From NCBI RefSeq assembly GCF_030823405.1, contig NZ_JAUSXC010000001.1, positions 2,835,001 to 2,899,000 on the forward strand: a stretch of 64,000 nucleotides of DNA. Reading direction: 5' to 3'. Every line of letters starts with the position of its first letter. Within the stretch, counting starts at the first letter, position 1. The DNA is from Chryseobacterium ginsenosidimutans (GTDB taxonomy: Bacteria > Bacteroidota > Bacteroidia > Flavobacteriales > Weeksellaceae). The notes below the pieces were generated by a model that was not told where the DNA came from, ran no database searches, and saw only the letters and a list, made by a program, of their open reading frames with translations. Of this stretch, positions 1 to 6,945 are shown in pieces. Made by a program: the position numbers and the translations under genes.

Positions 1-334
1 CCAGAACAGTTTTGATATCTGCTGCAAATTGGTCATAGTCATACTTTCCGTAAGGCTTGTCTGACTGTCCGAATCCTCTTAAAGTGATTCCTATGACACG
101 ATATCCGGCTTCAATTAAAGGATGATACTGATACTCCCAGGAAGCATCGCTTACCGGATATCCGTGAATTAAGACGACAGTTTTTCCTTCGCCAAGATCG
201 GTAACATGAAGTCGAACATTTGGCTCAACCTCAATATATTCTGCTCTTGCTTTTGTTGTATTTTGGGCATTAACACTTGTTATGAATACTGTTGTTAATA
301 AAACCGCAGTACTCAGCATTGATTTTAGCTTCAT
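1..334 (-). CDS. Alpha/beta hydrolase, secreted, partial (3' end outside window)
   Basis: The minus-strand frame opens at an ATG at 334 and runs off the left edge, so only about 111 N-terminal residues are visible. They start with a signal peptide (MKLKSMLSTAVLLTTVFITS then VNAQ). An alpha/beta-hydrolase core follows: the oxyanion-hole region VVLIHGYP and the strand/turn GITLRGFGQSDKP. The nucleophile elbow lies beyond the edge, so the catalytic triad cannot be checked. It lies 69 bases downstream of the MaoC-like gene on the same strand and probably belongs to that small operon. Substrate unknown; related proteins are called alpha/beta hydrolases or haloperoxidase-like. Confidence 0.85.
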   Translation of the reverse strand, partial: MKLKSMLSTAVLLTTVFITSVNAQNTTKARAEYIEVEPNVRLHVTDLGEGKTVVLIHGYPVSDASWEYQYHPLIEAGYRVIGITLRGFGQSDKPYGKYDYDQFAADIKTVL

Positions 335-403
335 GATATTATATTTAAAGATTTATTTAAAAAAGTTTATCTAAAATGTCAGATGTTAACTGTTGAAAAT
401 AAA

Positions 404-892
404 TTATCTTTTCAGTAAGTATTTATGCTGACCTTCTAAAACAAGTTCTGATTTCTGGTTGTAGACCGTTACTTTTGTTGTAACAATTCCCTTATCTTCC
501 TGCGGCGTAAGATCTGTAATTGTAAGCGAGGAGTACAAAGTATCTCCAGAATGAACTTCTTTTAAAAAATTACATGACAGCTCTAAAAAACTGATGAAAA
601 CATTTCCAAAATAATGAGGTAGCAAAGTAGCTCCGGGAGCGGTAAATGCCAAAACCTGTAATCCGTGTACAACCGGCGCTGTATGTCCATTTCTTTTGGC
701 GTATTCCGCATCGTAATGAATTGGATGATTGTCACAAGAAACTGTTTGAAAAGCCGAGGCATGAGCGTCCGTTAATGTTCTGCTTGGAGCTCGGAAAACT
801 TCTCCGATAACCAATTCATCGAAAGTACGGGCCTTTACAATAGAAAAATCTTCAGAATTAAATGCTGATTCGTTTGTATTTGAATTTTCCAT
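404..892 (-). CDS. MaoC-like (R)-specific enoyl hydratase-family protein
   Basis: A 162-residue single hot-dog domain protein. The hydratase signature is visible near residues 53-60 as SCDNHPIHYD, with the Asp and His expected in the MaoC/PhaJ active site. VVHGLQVLAF after it is the usual helix of these folds. No signal peptide, so cytoplasmic. Family members add water to enoyl-CoA or related thioesters, but many single-domain MaoC proteins have no known substrate. It sits 35 bases after the chloroperoxidase-like gene and before another alpha/beta hydrolase, all on the minus strand. This suggests one small catabolic or detoxification operon. The family call is firm, the substrate unknown. Confidence 0.82.
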   Translation of the reverse strand: MENSNTNESAFNSEDFSIVKARTFDELVIGEVFRAPSRTLTDAHASAFQTVSCDNHPIHYDAEYAKRNGHTAPVVHGLQVLAFTAPGATLLPHYFGNVFISFLELSCNFLKEVHSGDTLYSSLTITDLTPQEDKGIVTTKVTVYNQKSELVLEGQHKYLLKR

Positions 893-927
893 AAAACTTT
901 TTGAGTTAGAATAATTTTAAATGGATT

Positions 928-1749
928 TTATTCGTTGATGAACGCTAATAGATCATTGTTGATGGTCTCCGCTTCCGTCGTCGGCATTCCGTGAGGGAAA
1001 CCTGGATAAGTTTTTATTGTTCCGTTTTTCAATAATTTAATTGATTTTAAAGCAGCATTCTGATAAGGAACAATCTGATCATCTTCACCGTGAAGAACCA
1101 AAATAGGAATATCAACCGCTTTTAAATCCTCTCTGAAATCAGTTTCAGAAAAAGCTTTGATACCATCGTAATGCGCAACAATTCCACCCATCATGCCCTG
1201 TCTCCACCAGTTTCTCTGTACCCCTTCTTTCACTTTTGCACCTTCTCTGTTGTAACCGTAGAAAGGGAAAGTCAAGTCGATATAAAACTGCTGTCTGTTG
1301 TTCAACGTCTGATCTCTGATGTTATCGAAAACTTCCATCGGTACCCCATCAGGATTGCTTTCGCTTACTACCATAATCGGCGGAACAGCACTTATCAATA
1401 CTGCTTTTTTGGCTCTTCCGTTGGCATATTTATTTACGTAACGGATTACTTCACCACCTCCTGTAGAGTGTCCGATGTGAATCACATCTTTCAAGTCAAG
1501 GAATTCTACCAGTTCGGCTGCATCAGAAGCATACTGTTCAATGTTGTGGCCGTAGATATCCTGGCTTGATCTTCCGTGACCTCTTCTGTCATGCGTTACA
1601 ACTCTGTAGCCTTTCTGTAAAAAGAAAATAACCTGCGCATCCCAATCATCCGATGATAATGGCCATCCGTGGTGAAACATTAATACTTGTCCTTTCCCCT
1701 GATCTTTGTAGAAAATTTCTGTCCCGTCTTTTAATTGTAGTGTACTCAT
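928..1749 (-). CDS. Alpha/beta hydrolase, non-heme chloroperoxidase/esterase type
   Basis: A 273-residue cytoplasmic alpha/beta hydrolase. Visible features are HHGWP (oxyanion loop, about residue 26), THDRRGHGRS (about 52-61), the nucleophile elbow GHSTGGGE with Ser95, an acid in GEDDQIVP (Asp223/224) and a base in GFPHGMP (His253). This spacing and the DRRGHGRS motif are typical of the cofactor-free haloperoxidase/arylesterase group. In vivo these are usually esterases, and the perhydrolase activity is incidental. It is the first gene of a minus-strand group with the MaoC-like gene and another hydrolase. A perfect 30-bp palindrome lies 112 bases upstream and probably controls it. Confidence 0.88.
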   Translation of the reverse strand: MSTLQLKDGTEIFYKDQGKGQVLMFHHGWPLSSDDWDAQVIFFLQKGYRVVTHDRRGHGRSSQDIYGHNIEQYASDAAELVEFLDLKDVIHIGHSTGGGEVIRYVNKYANGRAKKAVLISAVPPIMVVSESNPDGVPMEVFDNIRDQTLNNRQQFYIDLTFPFYGYNREGAKVKEGVQRNWWRQGMMGGIVAHYDGIKAFSETDFREDLKAVDIPILVLHGEDDQIVPYQNAALKSIKLLKNGTIKTYPGFPHGMPTTEAETINNDLLAFINE

Positions 1750-1860
1750 TGTTTTTTGATTTTTTGTTAATTAATATTAAGTTCATAACATTAATTACAA
1801 AAGTTCACCCACAATCATCAATGTATTGATTTACAATAATTTAAACAAATACAAACAAAG

Positions 1861-1890
1861 AATAAAATTACGATATATCGTAATTTTATT
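1861..1890. promoter_or_regulatory. Perfect 30-bp palindrome, candidate operator
   Basis: Bases 1861-1890 equal their own reverse complement without a mismatch; the core is TTACGATATATCGTAA. It lies 112 bases upstream of the chloroperoxidase-like start and far from the end of galT. A continuous dyad with no loop is typical of an operator for a dimeric repressor (TetR-, PadR- or HxlR-like), not of a terminator. No candidate regulator gene lies next to it in the window. The rest of 1750-2025 holds nothing else I can name. Confidence 0.6.
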
Positions 1891-2025
1891 AAACCTATTA
1901 TGAAAATTTATGTTTTTGATTAGTAAAATGATTTAATTAAACATTACATAATGCTTAATTTCTTAAAGTACAGGTAATATTTTTTCAGCTCAGAAAGCAA
2001 ACGCTGAATTTTTTTGATAATAAAA

Positions 2026-2057
2026 AATGCCAGATGACTTTGGTGGCATCTGGCATT
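2026..2057 (-). terminator. Rho-independent terminator after galT
   Basis: An 11-bp perfect stem (2026-2036 with 2047-2057; arm AATGCCAGATG) closes a 10-base loop. On the minus strand it is followed by a T-rich run. It lies 83 bases past the galT stop and ends the tal-galK-galT unit. Confidence 0.85.
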
Positions 2058-2140
2058 GTTATATCTTATTTAACTATGAAAAATCGTAATTTTATAATTT
2101 TCCATTTAAACTTTTTGTATCAGTAAAAGGCTTTGTTTGA

Positions 2141-3190
2141 TTATTTATTTCTGTAATGTAAAAGCGGAAGATTTTTCAATATTTCTGCACTTTGTTCCGG
2201 TGTGATGTCTCGTTGCGGTTCTGCCAGCATTTCATAACCGACCATAAACTTTTTCACTTCGGCGCTACGAAGCAATGGCGGATAAAAATGCATATGAAAA
2301 TGCCATTCCGGATGTGGTTTTCCATCCGTTGGTGATTGGTGAATTCCTGCAGAATACGGAAAAGAAACATTAAAAAGATTGTCGTATTTTATGGTTAAAT
2401 TTTTAATAATGTCAGCCAATGAAAGTTTTTCAGAATCAGAAAACTCAAGAATATTTTCTGCTTTTCTTTTGCTGATAATCATCGTTTCATAAGGCCAGAC
2501 TGCCCAAAACGGAACGACAGCTACAAAATCCTCATTTTCAAGAATAATTCTTTCTTTCATTTCCAGTTCTCTTTTTACATAATCTTCCAAAAGAGAGCAT
2601 CCATTTTTTTCAAAATATTTTTTCAGATTTTCCTGCGTTCTCAAAACCGTCGACGGAATTGATGACTGTGCCCAGATTTGTCCGTGAGGATGCGGATTGC
2701 TGCATCCCATCACACTTCCTTTGTTCTCAAAAATCTGAACGTGATTGATGTAATCTTCAGCTCCCAAACCTTTATATTGTTCCTGCCAAACATCTACCAC
2801 TTTTTTGATATCGTCAACTTCCATTTCCGGTAAAGTGAGACTGTGATTGTCTGAAAAACAAATAACCCTGTTAATTCCCCGTTCTGGTTTTAATGAAAAA
2901 AAATCTGACTTCTCATCAGAAAATTGAACATTATCTTTCATCAAAGAACCAAAATCGTTGTCAAAAACATAAACACCTTTATAATCCGGATTTCTTTCAC
3001 CATTGACACGTACATTTCCGGAACACAGGTAACAATTCGGGTCGTGATCGGGAAGTTTTTCTTCGGTTACTTTTTCGGTCTGCCCTTGCCAAGGACGGTT
3101 TGCTCTTTGAGGTGATACAAGAATCCACTCATCCAAAAGCGGATTGTATCTTCTGTGAGGATGTTTTTTTTGATCAAATGACGAATTCAT
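2141..3190 (-). CDS. galT: Galactose-1-phosphate uridylyltransferase (UDP-glucose:hexose-1-P)
   Basis: Leloir pathway enzyme exchanging UMP between UDP-glucose and galactose-1-phosphate; cytoplasmic. The HIT-type active site NPHPHGQIW is present, its second His being the nucleophile. A CYLC zinc pair, HPHRRYNPL near the N-terminus and HFHMHFYPP near the C-terminus also fit GalT. In-frame ATGs exist at 3214, 3205 and 3190. I chose 3190 because the distance to HPHRRYN then matches well-known GalT proteins; longer forms of up to 357 residues are possible. The gene overlaps the end of galK by 17 bases at this start, so the two are translationally coupled. A terminator follows at 2026-2057. Confidence 0.93.
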   Translation of the reverse strand: MNSSFDQKKHPHRRYNPLLDEWILVSPQRANRPWQGQTEKVTEEKLPDHDPNCYLCSGNVRVNGERNPDYKGVYVFDNDFGSLMKDNVQFSDEKSDFFSLKPERGINRVICFSDNHSLTLPEMEVDDIKKVVDVWQEQYKGLGAEDYINHVQIFENKGSVMGCSNPHPHGQIWAQSSIPSTVLRTQENLKKYFEKNGCSLLEDYVKRELEMKERIILENEDFVAVVPFWAVWPYETMIISKRKAENILEFSDSEKLSLADIIKNLTIKYDNLFNVSFPYSAGIHQSPTDGKPHPEWHFHMHFYPPLLRSAEVKKFMVGYEMLAEPQRDITPEQSAEILKNLPLLHYRNK

Positions 3191-4361
3191 TTCTTTTGTA
3201 TTCATTAATTCCATCCGATATTTTTACATGGTACACTTTCATTTCGATATCAAAATCTGCTTTGTATTTTGCGCTTATTTTTTCAATGACTTCATTCACA
3301 TTTTCATCTTTAATGAGATTGATGCTGCAACCACCGAAACCTCCTCCCATTATTCTTGAGCCCAAAACTCCGTTTTCCTTTAAAGCTACTTCTACCAAAA
3401 AATCGAGTTCTTGACAACTCACCTCAAATTCTGTGGAAAGCCCGGAATGCGTTTCGGTAAGAAGCTTGCCCAGATATTCTGCATTACCTTCCGACAAAGC
3501 TTTGGCTGCTTTTTCAACTCTTTTGGTTTCTTTTAAAATATACAGGCATCTCTTGTAAGATCTCTCTCCTATTTCCGCCCTCACTGTATCAAGCATTGAA
3601 AAACTGAAATCTCTGAATTTTGCTATTTCAGGGAATTTTTCCCACAATACTTTTTTACCGTTATCGACATCTCTTCTCCTGTCGTTGTAGCCGGAAGTGA
3701 GGTGCGTGTGTTTTACACAACTGTCGAAAAGAACGAGACTGTAACCTTCGATATTGGCTTCAAAATACTGATGCTCCAGAGAATTGCAATCAAGCATGAT
3801 CACTTTATGTTCTTTGCCGAAAACGGAAGCAAACTGATCCATAATTCCGCACTTTACACCAACAAAAGTATGTTCAGATTTCTGACCGATGAGTGCCAAT
3901 TCTTTTTTAGATAAATTTAAATCAAAAATCTGGTTGAGAATAAAAGCAAATCCGCATTCCAGAGCTGCCGAAGACGATAAACCGGAACCCATCGGAATTG
4001 TACTGCTGAAAGCAATCTGCAAACCGCCAATCTTTTTCCCGCTTTCCTGTATAGCATTAAAAACACCCAACAAGTAATTGACCCAAATCTGCGAAACCGG
4101 AATTTGTTTTTGATTGATATTAAAACTAAAAGAATCGTCAAAATCTTTGGCAAAAAAGGTACACGTTTCCGAATCATCAACTTTCTTTACAGCAAAGCAA
4201 ATGTATTTGTCAATAGCTGCAGGAAGCACAAAGCCATCGCTGTAATCGACGTGTTCACCAATAATATTAATTCTTCCGGGAGCCAGAAAAATATTTTCCA
4301 GTTCCGACTGAAAGAAAGCCTTAAATGCCTCTGTTGTATAATTGATTAATTTCTCCTTCAT
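3174..4361 (-). CDS. galK: Galactokinase
   Basis: ATP-dependent phosphorylation of galactose to galactose-1-phosphate. GHMP-kinase features are in order: the galactokinase signature APGRINIIGEHVDYSDG near the N-terminus, the ATP loop MGSGLSSSAALE, and GGGFGGCSI near the C-terminus. About 395 residues, normal for GalK. I start at the ATG at 4361 (MKEKLINYTTEAF), which matches the family N-terminus; the frame continues upstream only to a TTG at 4373. It overlaps galT and follows the transaldolase gene after 143 bases, a gap that carries a long inverted repeat. No galE is visible in the window. Confidence 0.94.
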   Translation of the reverse strand: MKEKLINYTTEAFKAFFQSELENIFLAPGRINIIGEHVDYSDGFVLPAAIDKYICFAVKKVDDSETCTFFAKDFDDSFSFNINQKQIPVSQIWVNYLLGVFNAIQESGKKIGGLQIAFSSTIPMGSGLSSSAALECGFAFILNQIFDLNLSKKELALIGQKSEHTFVGVKCGIMDQFASVFGKEHKVIMLDCNSLEHQYFEANIEGYSLVLFDSCVKHTHLTSGYNDRRRDVDNGKKVLWEKFPEIAKFRDFSFSMLDTVRAEIGERSYKRCLYILKETKRVEKAAKALSEGNAEYLGKLLTETHSGLSTEFEVSCQELDFLVEVALKENGVLGSRIMGGGFGGCSINLIKDENVNEVIEKISAKYKADFDIEMKVYHVKISDGINEYKRNEFVI

Positions 4362-4397
4362 AGATAACTGCAATTTATGCTTTTAAATCTTTTTGCT

Positions 4398-4450
4398 ACA
4401 AATACACGAATAAAAATATTATTTCCTGTAAAAGAATTTCGTGTATTTGT
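4398..4450. repeat. Inverted repeat with 13-bp perfect arms between tal and galK
   Basis: The arms ACAAATACACGAA (4398-4410) and TTCGTGTATTTGT (4438-4450) are exact reverse complements around a 27-base spacer. The spacer and the A-rich flank do not look like a normal terminator. Attcgtg/cacgaat repeats of this kind are, from memory, widespread between genes in flavobacteria. It may act as a processing or stability hairpin within the tal-galK message. Confidence 0.6.
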
Positions 4451-4504
4451 GGAAAATTATATTAAAATTGATAATTATTTCAATAAATATCGTGTTGCAA
4501 ATAA

Positions 4505-5158
4505 TTATTTCATTTTTTGTGAATCTTTGATAAACTGCTCGAGACCGCTGTCCGTCAAGGGATGATTGAGCAATGACAAAATCGGAGGCAACGGACACGT
4601 AACGACATCGGCACCAATTTTCGCACAATTGATGATGTGCATACTGTGTCTTACAGAAGCTGCTAAAATCTGCGTTTCATATCCGAAATTATCAAAAATA
4701 GTTCTTATTTCTTCTATTAAATTCAAGCCGTCTGTAGAAACATCATCCAGTCTGCCCAGAAAAGGTGAAACGTATGTTGCTCCTGCTTTTGCTGCCAAAA
4801 GAGCCTGTCCGGCAGAGAAAATCAAGGTACAGTTTGTTCTGATTCCTTTTTGGGAAAAATATTTGATGGCTTTGATTCCGTCTTTGATAATGGGAACTTT
4901 TACCACAATCTGCGGATGCAATGCTGCCAACTCCTCTCCTTCTTTGATCATCTCTTCGTAAGTAATTCCGATAACTTCGGCACTTACGTCACCATCTACA
5001 ATATTGCAGATTTTAAGGTAATGATTCAGGATATTTTCTTTTCCGGAAATCCCTTCTTTTGCCATCAGCGAAGGATTGGTTGTAACGCCATCCAGAATAC
5101 CCAAAGCATTGGCTTCTTCAATCATAGAAAGATTGGCTGTGTCTATAAAAAATTTCAT
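4505..5158 (-). CDS. tal: Transaldolase / fructose-6-phosphate aldolase (small TalC/FSA type)
   Basis: A 217-residue TIM-barrel enzyme of the short transaldolase/FSA group. [10 protein letters not shown], the loop [14 protein letters not shown] and the Schiff-base lysine in VVKVPII (Lys87) are all visible. FSA and true transaldolase cannot be separated by eye. A transaldolase would interconvert sedoheptulose-7-P and glyceraldehyde-3-P with F6P and E4P, needed when pentoses enter as xylulose-5-P. The context favours this: a dyad identical in form to the one at araB, GH3 and the regulator genes lies 20 bases upstream of its start. It is probably the first gene of a tal-galK-galT unit. Confidence 0.88.
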   Translation of the reverse strand: MKFFIDTANLSMIEEANALGILDGVTTNPSLMAKEGISGKENILNHYLKICNIVDGDVSAEVIGITYEEMIKEGEELAALHPQIVVKVPIIKDGIKAIKYFSQKGIRTNCTLIFSAGQALLAAKAGATYVSPFLGRLDDVSTDGLNLIEEIRTIFDNFGYETQILAASVRHSMHIINCAKIGADVVTCPLPPILSLLNHPLTDSGLEQFIKDSQKMK

Positions 5159-5177
5159 AAAATGATGTTTAATTCTT

Positions 5178-5200
5178 TTAAGTGTTAAAAATACACTTAA
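5178..5200 (-). promoter_or_regulatory. Pentose-box operator in front of tal
   Basis: Perfect dyad TTAAGTGT-N7-ACACTTAA, 8-bp arms with a 7-base centre, ending 20 bases before the tal start codon. The form and spacing match sites upstream of the AraR-like gene, araB, GH3 and the xylR-like gene. Its position downstream of any likely promoter suggests repression by blocking transcription. Confidence 0.7.
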
Positions 5201-5247
5201 CTAGCGAGATAAACAATTTTAAATTAATTTATTTTGACTGAAAAGTA

Positions 5248-6120
5248 TTATTCCATTACATAATTAAACTCTTTGCGGTATTGGGAAGGGCTTTTTTTGA
5301 TATATTCTTTAAAAGTCTTATTGAAATAGCTGAAATTATTAAAACCGCTTTCAAAACAAACATCTGTAATGCTTAAAGGTTGTTCGGCAAGCAGTTTCAG
5401 AGAATGAGTAATGCGGTATTCATTAACAAATTGTGTAAAGGTTTTGTTGGTGATTTTCTTGAAATAACGGCAAAAAGAAGGCACTTTCATATTCGCAAGA
5501 GAAGCTATTTCTTCCAAGGTAATCTGTTCTTTAAAATGATCTTTTACATAATTAAAAATATGATTAATCCTCTCATTATCTTCTACCTGAGTTTGCAGAT
5601 AATATTTTCCTGCATTGAGAATTCTGTAATCATCTGTAACAGAAAGGTCGTGCAGAATTTCTAAAAACTTCAAAAGCTTTTCTAAGGATTCTGACTGATG
5701 CATCTGAGAAACTTTTTTTCTCATTGCTTTTTTTACATCGTCACCAAATACCATTCCGCTTTTTGATTTTTCGAGCATGGCATGAATTTTTTTCATTTCA
5801 GGATTTTCCCAAATCTTTTCACCCAAAAAATCAGGTTTAAACTGAATTACCATTTCGTAATCATTATTGGTATTCTCGTTGGTTAAACCGCAATGTGGCA
5901 AATTACTGCCAATCAAAACCAAATCACCCTCAGTAAAGTAAGAAATATTACTTCCTATCTGCCTTTTGCCTGAACCACCTTTTACCAAAATCAATTCAAT
6001 CTCAGGATGATAATGCCAAACGTGCGATTTGATATTCTCATTTTTCTGAAACTTTAGACTCGTAAAACTGCTTCCTATATTAGGATTGATAGCTTCAAAT
6101 GCAGGACTGTGATGTTTCAT
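5248..6120 (-). CDS. AraC-family transcriptional regulator
   Basis: A 290-residue regulator. The N-terminal half is a cupin-like sensor (WHYHPEIELILVKGG, about residues 34-48, and GDLVLIGSNLPH). The C-terminal ~100 residues are a double helix-turn-helix: ITLEEIASLANMKVPSFCRYFKK then ITDVCFESGFNNFSYFNKTFKEY followed by SPSQYRKEF. Such cupin-AraC proteins in Bacteroidota usually activate a nearby sugar-use operon. It reads in the same direction as tal-galK-galT and ends 89 bases before tal, so it may regulate galactose genes, or be unrelated. Effector unknown. Confidence 0.88.
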   Translation of the reverse strand: MKHHSPAFEAINPNIGSSFTSLKFQKNENIKSHVWHYHPEIELILVKGGSGKRQIGSNISYFTEGDLVLIGSNLPHCGLTNENTNNDYEMVIQFKPDFLGEKIWENPEMKKIHAMLEKSKSGMVFGDDVKKAMRKKVSQMHQSESLEKLLKFLEILHDLSVTDDYRILNAGKYYLQTQVEDNERINHIFNYVKDHFKEQITLEEIASLANMKVPSFCRYFKKITNKTFTQFVNEYRITHSLKLLAEQPLSITDVCFESGFNNFSYFNKTFKEYIKKSPSQYRKEFNYVME

Positions 6121-6253
6121 AATTTAATTCTCAATCAAAGTTATAAAATAATATTTACAAAATTAACTGTTAACATTTAATTAATATACAATCTAGGTTA
6201 ATATAGAACATAAATATGAAAATTATATTCTAAAATTCAACAGAGAAACACTA

Positions 6254-6261
6254 TACATTTG
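6254..6261 (+). promoter_or_regulatory. Bacteroidota -7 promoter element
   Basis: TACATTTG matches TAnnTTTG exactly and lies 36 bases before the ATG of the small secreted protein gene. No clear -33 TTTG/TTG is visible at the usual distance. Confidence 0.6.
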
Positions 6262-6297
6262 CAGTATCAATATCAGTAAACATAAAACACTTTTATT

Positions 6298-6891
6298 ATG
6301 AATAATCTATTAAAAATCAGTCTATTTGTTGTGTTTCTTTTAACTTCGGCAGATGTAATGAGCAAGGACAGAGACTTTTCTGTATCATTCGGAAATGTAA
6401 ATTCTAAAACCCTGAGTTTTGAAGTAAACAACGCACAAAATATTTCTCTATTTGTATACAATGATAACGAGGGAGAAATATATTCTGAGAAGATAGGAGA
6501 TCAAAATTTTATTTCGAAATCATATAATCTTGAGACTTTAACAGACGGAACATATTATCTGGTTGCAGAATCTGATTATAAAATTGAAAAATATAAAATC
6601 AGTATTCAAAATAAAAATTTGATGGTTGAAAAAACTCCGGTAACAGAAATCAACAAGCCCGAATTTACGATCAATGACAATATCGTAAAGCTGAGTATGG
6701 AAGGCATAGAAGGTTCTGTAAATATTTCTGTTCAGGATTTTTCTGATAATGTGTATTACAGTGAAACTAAATTTGCAAAAGACGGCAAACTAAATTTAAC
6801 TTTCAAACTTGATCCTAAAACATCTTCAAGCTATATCATTGCAGTAGAAAAAGGCGGAAATATATTCAGCAAAGTTATTGCTCTCAAATAA
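6298..6891 (+). CDS. Small secreted protein of unknown function
   Basis: A 197-residue protein, not recognised. It opens with a signal peptide (MNNLLKISLFVVFLLTSADVMS). The mature part is beta-rich with two similar segments: roughly residues 25-100, with SFEVNNAQNISLFVYND and GTYYLVAES, and 115-195, with VKLSMEGIEGSVNISVQD and SSYIIAVEKGG. That suggests two small beta-sandwich modules like those at the C-termini of Bacteroidota exported proteins. No cysteines and no lipobox, so probably periplasmic or released. A good -7 promoter precedes it and it stands alone, convergent with the GH67 gene. I assign no function. Confidence 0.75.
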   Translation: MNNLLKISLFVVFLLTSADVMSKDRDFSVSFGNVNSKTLSFEVNNAQNISLFVYNDNEGEIYSEKIGDQNFISKSYNLETLTDGTYYLVAESDYKIEKYKISIQNKNLMVEKTPVTEINKPEFTINDNIVKLSMEGIEGSVNISVQDFSDNVYYSETKFAKDGKLNLTFKLDPKTSSSYIIAVEKGGNIFSKVIALK

Positions 6892-6907
6892 TACATATCC
6901 ATATATT

Positions 6908-6945
6908 AAAATCAGCTCTTTCTTTTCGGAAGAGCTGATTTTTTA
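6908..6945. terminator. Bidirectional terminator shared by 6298-6891 (+) and GH67 (-)
   Basis: A 13-bp stem (6908-6920 with 6930-6942) around a 9-base loop, flanked by A- and T-runs on both sides so that it works in either direction. The TAA stop of the GH67 gene (6943-6945) abuts the stem, so the hairpin lies immediately after that coding sequence. Confidence 0.85.

Noticed and set aside
1171..1569. 132-codon frame antisense to the chloroperoxidase-like gene
   Set aside because: A shadow of a well-supported gene with no independent signals.
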